This document shows, in pieces, positions 34,826 through 45,125 of a stretch of 64,000 nucleotides of DNA. The notes under the pieces were generated by a model. It worked only from the letters and a program-made list of their open reading frames with translations. It was not told the DNA's origin and did not search any database. The first letter of the stretch is position 1. Each line of letters opens with the position of its first letter. Origin of the DNA: Apricaphanius iberus (Eukaryota; Chordata; Actinopteri; Cyprinodontiformes; Aphaniidae); the NCBI GenBank assembly GCA_028564705.1, contig JAPXFQ010000831.1, forward strand, positions 2,914,001 to 2,978,000. The letters run 5' to 3'. A program made the position numbers and the translations under genes.

Positions 34826-36951
34826 ATTTATTCGAATCAGAATTGTCCAATCTTTCTTTCAGTCTGTGAATGAGTGTGTGAATGAGTTGGGAGGGGTATG
34901 ACACACATCACAAAGGCATCATTTTAACCGGAGATGCCGAGGACATGTCCCCAGAACTATTTATGACTGATGAATCTCAGACTTTTTTTCTTACATATAT
35001 ATATCAGTAGATTCTGTGTGAATAACAAGCCTTTTCGGTTTTGGTTGTTAATTTATGATTGTCCCTCACCATATTTTGGGAGCAACTGATAACACCCGTA
35101 TTTTTGCTGCAGAAATGTTCCGTTTTATTGATCTATCATGAACAATTAGAACTTTTGGTGGAAAAATTCCTACTTTCTGTGTCCACATCATGGACTGGAT
35201 TTCTCCTGAGAGCCTTTGTTGATGCTTGGGGCTGGGTTGCCCCTTGAGTGAACCAAGTTTTGCATATCTGTTTTTTAAGGGACATTCCAATGAGTATCAG
35301 ATGGAATACTTTCTCTTGCTTTGGGTTGGAATTTACTCTGTCTATTCACCATTGGGGGGATGAGGTGTTGCTGCACCATGGCAGGCCATTCTTCACCATA
35401 TTGTGAATGGGTTGTCCTCCCAGTCAAGGGCCTTGTTTTGGTTGGGGGATTTTTTTTCCAAGACCTTTGCACAGTCTCTTATTCTTGTTTTCTGTTGTTT
35501 TATTTTTGCCTAAGTTTTAATCTGCATATTTCTTTGCTTACCAACTTGCGGCTGGTACACCTGAATTTCCCAACTGTGGGTCAATTATGGATTTTTCTTG
35601 TTCTGTTCTATGTGTAGAAGTAATGCCTTATTAGCCTTCAATTTCACTATAAGCACCCCTTACGTTCTGTAACTGTGTCTGTTTGCATAGTTGTCACTCA
35701 CTCTTTGAATGTTTCCTTTTGAGGTTACCTTCCTTAGGCCGTCCTTTAAACCTTACTCCTTACACTCAGCGAGAAGTGACAGGGCCCAGCTTTTGAGGTT
35801 AAGTGCATGATGACCTTTTGGTTTTTCTCCTCAAGACAGCCTAATGTTACCTGGAGCAATTTTCCCATCTAAGCTCATCTAGACTGACAGGGCTGGTTTT
35901 GGCATTTCTGTTTTTTTGGCTGTATCTTTGGAATAACATTAAGATGTTCTTAAACAAACAGAAACACTGGATTTGAAAAGTGATGAATGTCTGAACAGCT
36001 CAGTTTTTCCATAATTTATGCTGCTTGAATCTAATAACAGCTTGCCTAAAAATAAAATGAATAAAATATACATCAGCCCTCTTTAAATTCCATGTTTCTG
36101 GTTAGTTTGCATTATTTTTGACATGGTGATCATCAAAAGTGAGAAGGGTACTTGTCCAGGGTTATGACTAATTTCTGCTCGACTTGTCATCTTCAGTCTC
36201 AATCCAGACATGTACTAATTTAAATATAGGTCACTAATTCCATGACTACCTACATCACAGTAAAGGGGTTGGGGTGGGATGTACTGGGGTGGGATGTACT
36301 GCATGTTTTAGAACAGTGTCTCCCAGGGCTGGTTCCTGCCCGCAAGCCACCTATGTCTGGCCCTGAAGCCGTGATTCTTTCCCCATATCTCTGTTTTCAT
36401 ACTGAACAGCACACTATTGTCTGCACTCAATTTAAATGTCGGAAAACCATGCAATGCTGGTATGTCCGCTCAGTAACAGAACAACGGTTCAGTCTTTTCT
36501 TTGCAATGAACATTTTGTGACTTTTACTCGCACATTACCACTGGAAATAGCTTCGTGAGCTAGATGTTTTATGTTAACTTTCGAGCTCTACGTTAATGGA
36601 TTTTCCTCGGCAGTAATTCTGATGGAGAAAATTGTATGTTTTCAAGTTCCTTCTAAAAGAAAAGTGGACAATGACAATCCTTCTAAAGACAAATAGTACA
36701 ATTTGCATTTATACTCATATAACTCAACAACAAAAAGCAACAGAATTCTCCCTCAGAGTTTCATGAATTTTGGGAAAGCAAAATAAGATTTTCTCTGATG
36801 CAGAAATGAAAAAGCGTTCAGTTTTATTTGAGTATTCATTTGAATTAATCACTAAATTGAACTCAAATTGTATTCTTGTTGCTGTGTTGACTGAAACGGA
36901 CAAGTTTTGTTGAAGTGAATAGATAAATTATTTAATTGAAATTAACTGTAA
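34826..36951. other. Intergenic DNA, no gene seen
   Basis: No supported gene. A perfect 15-bp direct doublet (GGGGTGGGATGTACT twice) lies near 36270-36300. Frames at 35321-35617 and 36242-36520 lack motifs. Confidence 0.45.
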
Positions 36952-37085
36952 AGTGCCTTGAGATAATGTGTTGTGAATTATATAATATAAAATACTATAT
37001 ATAAAATACTATACTATATAAAATACTATATTATATAATGCTTTAATATGAAATAAACTGAATTTAAATTGAATTGATTGACAAA
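36952..37085 (+). repeat. Retroposon tail plus ATAAAATACTAT tandem repeat
   Basis: AAAGTGCCTTGAGATAATGT and TGTGAATTATATAA match the common teleost retroposon ending also seen at 9783-9845. The tail has expanded into three to four imperfect ATAAAATACTAT units, then ends in ATTTAAATTGAATTGATTGA. Confidence 0.6.
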
Positions 37086-37224
37086 AGATAATATATCGAT
37101 CTTTGACTGGTCAAAATTATAATATTATAATATTGTTATGGCCCTTTAAGAATTGTATTTGAGTACCCCTATTGTAGAGTTTGTTTTCAGTTAGGATATG
37201 CGGCTATATATAAATTACAACTAT

Positions 37225-37300
37225 TCAAGGCAAGGCAAAGCAAGGCAATTTTATTTATATGGAACACTTTCAACACAAGGCAAATCAAGGTGCCTGAATT
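37225..37300 (+). repeat. AAGGCAAGGCAA-type dispersed repeat
   Basis: CAAGGCAAGGCAAAGCAAGG, then TTTTATTTATATGGAACACT and CAACACAAGGCAAATCAAGG match a short repeat found near many fish genes (consensus style: AAGGCAAG...TTTATTT.TATAGCACA). Its left start is a tandem of AAGGC. Confidence 0.65.
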
Positions 37301-37617
37301 GCTGCTAAACAAGCTTATATTATCCAGCTTGTTTTGTCCCTTGCTCCTGCAGATACAAGCGCTTTACTGATCTTTTTTACATCTAGCTCAAACATCAGAG
37401 GTTTTTATGAGGCTTCACTAGGGTTGTATACTGAATGGGCTCATTAGTGCTGCGAGCATGAAGGGCAATCCACATCTGTTTACATCCATAAGCCTCACAG
37501 GCTTATGGATGACTATGTTGATCTCATAGTAGCCTTCAGCTCTTCTGAATCATTCGGTCTGGCATATTACTTCTTCCTCTTCACAATACCCCATTGATTT
37601 TATATGGGGTTAAGGTT

Positions 37618-37740
37618 ATTCCATTGGGCGAGAGACTGGTTACATTCTGGATCGGTCTCTAGTCCATCACAAGGCATGAGAGAGACAAAATAGACGAACA
37701 ATTACGCATGGACTCACAGATACAACTTAAAAGAGAGCAT
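37618..37740 (-). mobile_element. SINE 3' half, antisense
   Basis: GGGCGAGAGACTGG, TAGTCCATCACAAGGCATG, GAGACAAAATAGACGAACAA and ACTCACAGATACAACTTAA match the antisense SINE at 53312-53435 and 53849 onward. The head of what seems to be the same copy appears at 38630-38690, on the other side of the Harbinger-like element. Confidence 0.6.
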
Positions 37741-37749
37741 TTCATCTCA

Positions 37750-38600
37750 ACACGAAGTTCCACCAAAGTGTAACGCGAGCGTAACTGAATACGTCCATAG
37801 TATGTACCCTTCGTTTTTATCTATGGGACAAGCCACACCAGCTGCGCTATACGCGTGTATAACAAGTGTTACCACATGACGTGACACTCAAAATATGTCT
37901 GAGCTGTATTTTTGTCGCATATTCGCGACACTCTTGCACCAACACAGGAAACAGCCACGATTTAGCAAAATATAACTTCCGCTAGACGCTCAAAATAAAA
38001 GTCTTCACAATGCATGGCAATGACGTAAACATCGAGTATGTCACTGGGACATCAGTGGATGCAAACCGATGGATGATGAAAGGTTAATTGTTGAAGTTGA
38101 GAAGATTCTTCTCCTTATAACACCAAGGACAATATTAAAAAAGAGAAAGCCTGGAGCACAGTGTCATCGAAATTAAATTTAGATGTTAAGTATTTACTTT
38201 GTAAAAACCTATGGTCTGCTCCTTGCACTGGAAATGGCGTTCAAAGTTGTTGGTTTTGTGTATCAAGTTTCTTCACAAGATCTAAAAGTGGGTTTCCCAG
38301 TTAAATGAGGTTTAAAAGTAAATTATTAACGAAGAATAAACACTACACCACCTTCAGTAGGCGATTTCCTACACTTATATACTATTTATTTCAACAAATC
38401 AATACAATGGTTTCTTTAAAAAAAAAAAAGAACTTACCCATTTTATTACCTAAGAGGAGCAGTAGAGAAGTCCGCAGCGGGGAATCCACACGCACGATGC
38501 TTGCTTCACATTTTGGTGTGAATAGACGCATATAAATAGACAGGCGTAAAATGCGTACAGTTGCTTTACGCTCACATGACGCTTTGGTGTGAATTCAGGG
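37750..38600 (+). mobile_element. PIF/Harbinger-like element relic
   Basis: The ends are imperfect inverted repeats. GAAGTTCCACCAAAGTGTAA with GCGAGCGTAACTG on the left matches, inverted, GAATTCACACCAAAGCGTCA with TGAGCGTAAAGCAACTG on the right. Inside lies a frameshifted MADF-like coding stretch (38072-38190), the accessory DNA-binding protein that accompanies Harbinger transposases in fish. No DDE transposase is left. The right 200 bp recurs at 19309-19515. The element sits between two halves of an antisense SINE. Confidence 0.65.
38072..38190 (+). pseudogene. MADF-domain fragment, frameshifted
   Basis: The first frame reads DDERLIVEVEKILLL, and after a shift the next reads YNTKDNIKKEKAWSTVSSKL. 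Together they show the MADF signature: an acidic start, RLI.EVEK, LY....K, K..AW..V...L. This is a Myb/SANT-like DNA-binding fold. A GTTAAGTATTT at the end resembles a weak donor. Stops follow in both frames, so it is a dead copy. Confidence 0.65.
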
Positions 38601-38629
38601 AAACAGTGAGGTTTTTGGAGTGTGATAGT

Positions 38630-38690
38630 ACCAGAATTCAAACTCAGGACCTTCTTACCAACCTCTTTACTGTAAAGAAACCAATTTCAT
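38630..38690 (-). mobile_element. SINE tRNA-like head fragment, antisense
   Basis: CCAGAATTCAAACTCAGGAC followed by CTTCTTACCAAC matches the antisense of the SINE B-box region (GGTTCGAA-type). It is probably the 5' part of the copy whose 3' part is at 37618-37740. Confidence 0.5.
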
Positions 38691-40944
38691 TTAATATAAA
38701 TGTGACAGTTTGGGTAAGATTGTTAAATACATGGTTAATTAATTTTTTTTTTTATATAAATCACATATTAATTTATTTTTGACCACACATGATGTACAAA
38801 TCCAAATAAAATCATCAATGTGAAAAATTTGAAAGTTAAAAACAACCCTCTAAGGCAAGATACGTTACACTGTTGGCCATACCTAATTCAGATTGTGATG
38901 TTATAATTTACATCCATGTATTGTCTTTTTTTCTGTTCATGTTCAGCTTACATTTTGATAAGCAACAAATACATGAATGTGACAGATAAGAAGCCATTCA
39001 ATTGCCTGGTTTTGATTTTCAGAACATTTTCTTTATTTTTTGGGTCTTCATTTATATTTTTTATTACTTCTTTAATCAGATTCTGTTTGTTTCTTTCATC
39101 CTCTCCTGTCAAGACCACAAAAACATAAAAACGTATGGAAAAACATATCAAGAGGTATCATTAGACCCTAAATGGACCCAAGCCCTGATTCTGAATAAAA
39201 TGTGCCACAAACAATATGGTCCATCATAGCTCTCATTGTTTTCAGGGCTTCTAGAAATGTCATTTAAATCGAAAACTTCCTCCAAGTCCATTGCATCTGC
39301 CAATAACATTTTCCCACATGAATGCACTAATTAGCAAGCACATAAAAATCCATTAAAATCAAAAGTTGGTGTTTATGTAATATCCAGTACCATTGATCTT
39401 GTTCCGCTTCTTCAGCACTTATTGTTGCAGGAGGATTTTAGAGTGAATTATTTCTTGCTATGACATGTGCACACCTCAGTCAAACACATTTATTTTTATG
39501 GTAATGAAGCGTTTGTGTTCTCGCTTATTATTTTACTGTGGCACAGAAAAATATAGGAGCGATAGCATCCTGCAACACAGAGAGATGGAGGGAAAACATA
39601 CATTTCATGGCTTTACATCTTTAAAGGATTCAGTCCAGTTGCTCGGAATCTACTTTTTTTCACACAGTCACGTAAATCATTGCATGTTTACAATGGTTCC
39701 TGTTATCCAAGAGCAACAAAAACAGTTTCTGATGGAAAAAAACAGTTTTTAACCCATGAGGGTTTTAGTCTTCAAGTACTTGAAGTGGGATTATAAAATA
39801 TTTCTCCTTTATTTTAAACAATCCATGCTTCAGTCTTTCAGATGTATTTACTGCAAGTATCCAAACATATCTGCTTAATAAAATTGCTCGTTGTCAATAG
39901 AAGGTCTTAGAAAGATGAAGACTTTAAGTCTTTACAGGTACATGTCAATAAATCGTCTCAAAGTAAATGCCATTTCACTAATTCAAATCCAAAACTAACA
40001 CAGAGACATATATTTTAAGCCTATATTTACTGTAATTGTGATCATTCATGGCTTACATCTAAAGAAAACCCAGAAATCACTTGCTAAATAAATATGAATA
40101 TGACATACAACCATTAAAGAAAGATTTTTAAAACAGAAATGTTTGGTGATGGCCTACACAATCATGGGAAAGACTTTAGACTTGACAGTTGTTCACCAGA
40201 CAGCAACTGTTGTGTAAATAAAAAAAATATCAATACAAAAGGAAGTGGCGCTTCACAGTCCTGTATCCAAGAATATCAATGAAAAATTGAGGGAAAGGAA
40301 AAAAGTAACAGGGTTAACCACAGCCCTGAAAGCACTGGAAGGCATTGTGAAAAGTTTACAAGGTGTGGACTGGATCTGTAGTCTATGCTTCAAGAGCACA
40401 CCTCACATATACATATCCAGCAGATTGGCTCTGACTTTCATTCCATTTCATTCCATTCTACTAAACCACTGCTGAAACAAACATAATGTCTGAGCCACCT
40501 TACCTAGCCTAAGGAAAAAAATAACTGGTGTCTGGGGTTCAGTGCTAGTTCAGTGTGAGATATGACTTGGCATCGGCTCTTTGGTTTTCCACCATCATAG
40601 CACCCGTTTTTCAGTTCTAATCCGGGGCTTGACCTAGCACCAACTCCTTGCTCAGCTGTAGTTGGTCATTGCTAAGAACCATGTTCTTCCCCGCCCAAAA
40701 GGTGACCCAACCCAACACACAACCATAATTTTTTCTGACTAGGAGACCAGTGTTTTCTGGTTTTGTGCTCTTTGTGAACTCCTCCATCACGATCTCTCTC
40801 TGCCTGCACACTGCTTGTTTTCTTTTCCCCATGCAGGCCATACCGTTGTGTTGCAGTGCTTTAGAAGACATTGTAATGCAGCACCAACTGGCATACATGT
40901 TATTGGAAAAGCAACTGTTTATTTCAAAGAACCAGTTGCTTTTC
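38691..40944. other. AT-rich intergenic DNA, no gene seen
   Basis: Several frames of 60-112 codons on both strands (for example 39465-39752 plus and 40617-40955 minus) have no recognisable domain. Confidence 0.45.
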
Positions 40945-41180
40945 CAAAGAACCAACTAAGTGTTTAATTGGCCAGCAAACTGGTCAATGCTAATCTACAT
41001 AGATGATCTATGGAGTATTGTCAAGAGGGCAATGAAAGCTAGCAGAGCTCAAAGGAGCTAGTCAAACAACATGAACACTTCAGCAGAATGACAGACCGAT
41101 CATCTCCACAATGATTAGAAATTCATGCAAAATGAGCCCCAACCTAGTACATTCTTTTCAGATGATCCACATGTCTTCTG
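40945..41180 (+). pseudogene. Tc1/mariner relic, 3' coding part
   Basis: TTGGCCAGCAAACTGGTCAA, ATGATCTATGGAGTATTGTC and AAGAGGGCAATGA match the sense strand of the WPANSPDLNPIENLWGIVKR segment of a fish Tc1 family. Substitutions have destroyed the PDLNP motif. The next sequence follows the AAI...P..C..L..SMP region weakly. It appears to be the same family as 238-460, opposite strand. Confidence 0.65.
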
Positions 41181-41231
41181 CTCTTACCTAATATATTTTT
41201 ACGTAAACTGATTTTTTTAATTTGCTCTTTG

Positions 41232-41606
41232 TATGGATGCAAAGACACCACTTTTTTCAAACCAATACAATACCGATACTTTGATCTGAGTACTTGCCGA
41301 TGCTGATACCAATGCTGATACTTTTACCACACACAAAAATGATGTGATGAATTAGAAGACAGGTTTTATTTTATTTTCTGCTTGTTACCACAGATGGTGA
41401 ATTGGATAAAAAATATATATATTAATAATGACCACAAAACAAAAATTTCAAGTTAAAGATGGAAATTTTCAGTGAAATTATTGCTGAGTTTCCACACATT
41501 GAGTATCGGTCCATGGTATTGGTTAACTAAAAGATAAATAACCGATACCAATAGGAGTACATCAGTACAGTATCATCCCCAATACCAGTATTGGTGCATC
41601 CCTAGT
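41232..41606. mobile_element. hAT MITE, diverged copy 3' of htr1d
   Basis: The right end reads ATTGGTGCATCCCTA, one base different from the 28569-28980 element's terminus, and the interior repeats GATACCAAT and ACCGATAC words. The left end is decayed (TATGGATGCAAAGACACC). The flanking octamers do not form a clean duplication. It lies 205 bp downstream of the htr1d stop codon on the gene's transcribed side. Confidence 0.7.
41365..41375 (-). promoter_or_regulatory. Candidate htr1d poly(A) signals
   Basis: Two overlapping AATAAA hexamers on the minus strand (TTTATT at 41365-41370 and 41370-41375). They are the first AATAAA found downstream of the htr1d stop codon, about 436-446 bp away, and lie inside the hAT MITE. 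Their use is inferred only. Confidence 0.35.
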
Positions 41607-41810
41607 TCTTAGCCAAAATCTTCAAACCTTGGAAAAATAAATCCTTGAAAAACCTCTCTCTTTCTGGAATAAATCTATCTAATGTATGACTTATTAAAAT
41701 AACTAAATAAATGCACTTTTTTCTATTGAAATATACTTGTATTTCTTTTACAGTAATTTTGTCTATTTGTCTCGTCATTTCCCAGAGGATGTCAGTTTAA
41801 ACGCACTTCT

Positions 41811-42926
41811 CTAAAAGCTCCGTCTGCATTTGATGAGTTTTTGGAAGGCCTGCTTAAAGTCGTCATTGAATACAGTGTAGATGACAGGGTTAATAAGCGA
41901 ATTTAGGTATCCAAGCCAGGTGAAGAGATCGAAGAGCACAGGACTAAACCAGCATGTTGTACATATAGCACTGACGAGCGTGCTGACAAAAAATGGGAGC
42001 CAGCAGACGATGAATGCTCCCAGGATGATGCCCAGCGTCTTGGTGGCTTTTCTCTCCCGTGCCGCACACAGACGTTTCCTCTCCAGCACGCTGTCTGCCA
42101 GCTTCACTTTCACACTGTTCATGAACACAGGCGAGCCTCCCCCTCCGCCCCCAACGCCTCCTGCATTGCCAGAGTGTAGGTGTGCTTCCTGGTGGGAGGC
42201 AGAATTAAGAGAACAGAGAGAAGAGCCTGCAGAGGTTTGGATGAGCTGCGCCGTGGTGAACCGCTTCCCGGATGATGGGGTCTTAAAGATGCGAGAGCGG
42301 GCGGCAACGTAGATCCTGCCATAGAGGATGATGAGGAGCACTGTGGGAACGTAGAAGGCACCGAAGGTGGAATATAGGGTGTAAGAGATCTTCTCTGTAT
42401 TCACTACACACTCTGTCAGCTCCCCCTGTGCTTTGGCCTGCCGCCAGAAAAGTGGAGGCATAGAAATAGAAATAGAAATCACCCAAACAACCCCAACCAT
42501 CATCCCTGCCCTGCGCATGGTGCGATGCTTTGAGTACTCCAGGGCATCTGTAATGGCCCAGTATCGGTCCAGGGCAATGACACACAGGTGCAAAATGGAC
42601 GCCGTGCAGAAGGTGATGTCAGACGAGAGCCAGATGTCACAAACAATCTGCCCCAGCGACCAGGTTTTCGTTACAGTGTACACTATGCTTATCGGCATGA
42701 CCAAGATAGACACCAGCATGTCTGTAATGGCGAGAGATCCTATGAGGAAGTTGGCAGGCGTGTGGAGCTTCCTTGTCAGAAAGATGGTGGCTATGACGAA
42801 GGCGTTTGAGAGCGCCGTTACCAGGGTGACGACGGCTAACAACACGTAGAGCGAGACCTGAAGGCTGAGGGGTGTGGCCTCACTCCAAGGTGGAGCTGTA
42901 GTGTTGTTTTCTGTGATGTTGTCCAT
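41811..42926 (-). CDS. htr1d: 5-hydroxytryptamine receptor 1D
   Basis: An intronless 371-residue class A GPCR that binds serotonin at the cell surface and, by family knowledge, couples to Gi/o to lower cAMP. Seven hydrophobic segments run from about residue 25 to 355. Visible landmarks are N-glycosylation sites at Asn3, Asn7 and Asn8, the amine-binding aspartate Asp103 in WLSSDITFC, the disulfide pair Cys96 and Cys173, DRYWAI at 120-125, CWLP at 308-311 and NPVIY at 346-350. Thr336 sits at the 1B/1D ligand-selectivity position, and Cys367 is a possible palmitoylation site. The third loop has [20 protein letters not shown] and [11 protein letters not shown], as in 5-HT1D rather than 5-HT1B. 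It also holds a glycine run (residues 256-264) absent in mammals. The start has A at -3 and G at +4. The length is normal for the family. Confidence 0.96.
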   Translation of the reverse strand: MDNITENNTTAPPWSEATPLSLQVSLYVLLAVVTLVTALSNAFVIATIFLTRKLHTPANFLIGSLAITDMLVSILVMPISIVYTVTKTWSLGQIVCDIWLSSDITFCTASILHLCVIALDRYWAITDALEYSKHRTMRRAGMMVGVVWVISISISMPPLFWRQAKAQGELTECVVNTEKISYTLYSTFGAFYVPTVLLIILYGRIYVAARSRIFKTPSSGKRFTTAQLIQTSAGSSLCSLNSASHQEAHLHSGNAGGVGGGGGGSPVFMNSVKVKLADSVLERKRLCAARERKATKTLGIILGAFIVCWLPFFVSTLVSAICTTCWFSPVLFDLFTWLGYLNSLINPVIYTVFNDDFKQAFQKLIKCRRSF

Positions 42927-43529
42927 GATTTTAGTTCACTACAAGCTACAAAACTAAATTCGCCATTTCACTTTAGCAGTATTGAACAGCTTCATCACAG
43001 TAGGTAAATCCACATCTGTATTCAGATTATCTCATCATCTATGGGCAGCCAGCAGGTCATGGCCCTTCATGCCAGGATTTCCAAGTTATCAGTCATAAAT
43101 GGGCTTCTCATTTTCAACCTAGCATGGTGAGGAGCTGAATGTAGGAAAATGATGAGGACACCTTTATCTTTTTTTTGTGAGGTCCACACGAAGTCATTTG
43201 ATTTTAGGTCCAAACATCAGCCTTTTTCAAAGATGCTTTTAAGACAAAAACCCCAGAATTACATGATTAATGTCAGGACTATTTCAGTTATAAAGCCTCG
43301 TCATGAATAGCTGTTGAATGTACAGTGGGATTTCAGGCCATTATGCACAACTTTGCTGGAATGAGATGATAAGAAAAGGCCTTTTCTCAGTTTACCAGAG
43401 CAGAATGTTTGTCCATTTATTTCTCCTCTTCACAACACTGATTGTCCAGAATTTTTTCAGCCGTAGTCTCCGTAGGGATTATGTTGCTCAGAGTGACTTT
43501 AATCCACTTCTGCATTAATCTTCTATATG

Positions 43530-43533
<4 letters not shown>
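42927..43533. other. htr1d 5' flank
   Basis: This should hold the 5' UTR and promoter of htr1d. I see no convincing TATA box, CpG island or upstream exon. Confidence 0.5.

Positions 43534-43576
<43 letters not shown>
43534..43576. repeat. GA microsatellite upstream of htr1d
   Basis: About twenty-one GA units, ending 650 bp upstream of the htr1d start codon. On the gene's strand it is a CT tract. The frames over it are artefacts. Confidence 0.92.
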
Positions 43577-43581
<5 letters not shown>

Positions 43582-44339
43582 GAAAAACAAAGAAATATTA
43601 GACATTGTTTCTTTTTCGTGTGATCGACTCTTTCATTTTTCTACATGAATACATGTTATTTTTTCACTGGGTTTTGATTTTTCTTCCCCTACGTCAGTGA
43701 GATCACACGTTGGAGACAGATATTTATATTTACCCAGGTTATAGTTCTCTAATTTTCACCTTTATTAAATGATCTCAGTCAGTGAAGCATTAAAAAATAA
43801 AAAACGCAAAGAATCTTTACATTTTCACAGCACTAAATCAAGAGTGGCAGAGAGTAAGCATTGTGAAGTAAACATTATATAATTTAAATTACGATGCACA
43901 CAGGTTCTGTTTTCTCTGTCCAAACCTCTGAACAGAGAAGAAAATGTGTTTTGCCTCTGCTATTAAATCAAAACTTGATAACTGTCTAATTTTCATACAG
44001 GAGTGTTATTATAGAACAAAACTAGTGTGGAAGTTATTAAATAAGAAAACCATCTGAAAACAATGATTGTTTTTGCTGCAATAATTAAAATGTCTCCCCT
44101 TTTACATTAAGCACATTTTCTGCAATGCTTTTCATGATACTGTGCAAATCTCCTCCATTAGCTTAAGTGTTCAGTGACATCTTTTTCTAGGAGGCTATTT
44201 TACTCTGAGCGTGACAGAAAATGGGCATATTACCATTTTATTAAGCAGAATAATAAATCAACCTGGTATCATAATTTGTAAACAGTTTCACAAAATAATT
44301 GTACTAACAGTAAGATTTCTTGGCTTTCTACACTTGTGG
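43577..44339. other. Intergenic DNA, no gene seen
   Basis: No coding, RNA or bounded repeat signal. Confidence 0.45.
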
Positions 44340-44625
44340 TGTTACAATGTATTGCAAAAGTAGTAATCGACCAATAACATGTCGACAGTTTGTAACAAGC
44401 ACAAGGTTCAGTGTGTTATTATTGGGACTTTATGTGATACACTAACACAAAGTTGTGCATTATGGTGATCTAGAAGGAAAATGATCAAGGGTTTTTAAGG
44501 AGTTAAAAAAATGAAACTAAGAACACTGTGTATTTGTATTTAGTCCCCTTTACTCTGAAAGCCCTAAATGAAATCCATTGCAACTAGTTGGGTTCATATG
44601 TTACCTAAATAAATAAAAAACAGTA
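44340..44625 (+). pseudogene. Tc1/mariner relic, left inverted-repeat region
   Basis: GGGACTTTATGTGATACACT, AACACAAAGTTGTGCATTAT, AGAAGGAAAATGATCAAGGG, CCCCTTTACTCTGAAAGCCC and AAATGAAATCCATTGCAACT follow, in order, the leader between the end and the transposase start of a common fish Tc1 family. No transposase coding sequence survives. It appears to be the same family as 19853-20240. Confidence 0.7.
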
Positions 44626-44879
44626 TCCACCTTTGAATCACTTGAAAAAGAGAAACTTCATTAAATATTTTGGTGTTCATGAAATGTAAAAAAATGTAGC
44701 TGTGCATGGCAGCGAGTGCTCATTATGGAGGCTCTGCTGTTTGTCTTGGGTCCTTCTACATACGGATTAGTTTATACTCATTTTTATTTAAGGGGTTTGA
44801 CAGAGCAAAGATAAAGTTTTATTCATAAAAACAAGACTTGCAGTCTTACACTTCAGGCTAATTTGACTGGAAAGTCCTG

Positions 44880-45125
44880 ATACCCGTGTGTCCACTTTAA
44901 TGGGCCGGAACAACAGGGCTGTTTTTGAGGCCATTTCAGGAACCAACGGAGCACCTGAATGGGGGTATGTACTGTATTTTTGCTGGAGCTTTTGCTCAGC
45001 TAAGCCCGCCAATGTCCTCGCTCACTACCATGCTCTGGAAATGGCAATGGAAACACAACCATGCCATTCTTGTCCGAGCTGACCTGACTCATCCTGGCCA
45101 AACAAAGCATAGTGGAAAAGGGGCA
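44880..45125. repeat. Dispersed repeat, copy A
   Basis: GGGCTGTTTTTGAGGCCATT, TCAGGAACCAACGGAGCACC and TGAATGGGGGT align with 62179-62222 in the same orientation. The right edge, GTGGAAAAGGGGCAC, resembles inverted GTTTCCACTT at the left edge of the other copy, suggesting a DNA transposon with TTTCCACT-type ends. Confidence 0.5.

Noticed and set aside
36270..36300. Direct GGGGTGGGATGTACT doublet as a CRISPR-like or regulatory array
   Set aside because: Only two units with no spacer. CRISPR arrays are not expected in a fish nuclear genome.
41232..41606. Treating the MITE flanks as an 8-bp duplication
   Set aside because: CTCTTTGT and GTTCTTAG match at too few positions to claim it.
42433..42849. 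138-codon plus-strand frame opposite htr1d
   Set aside because: It is antisense to a well-supported receptor CDS and has no independent motif.
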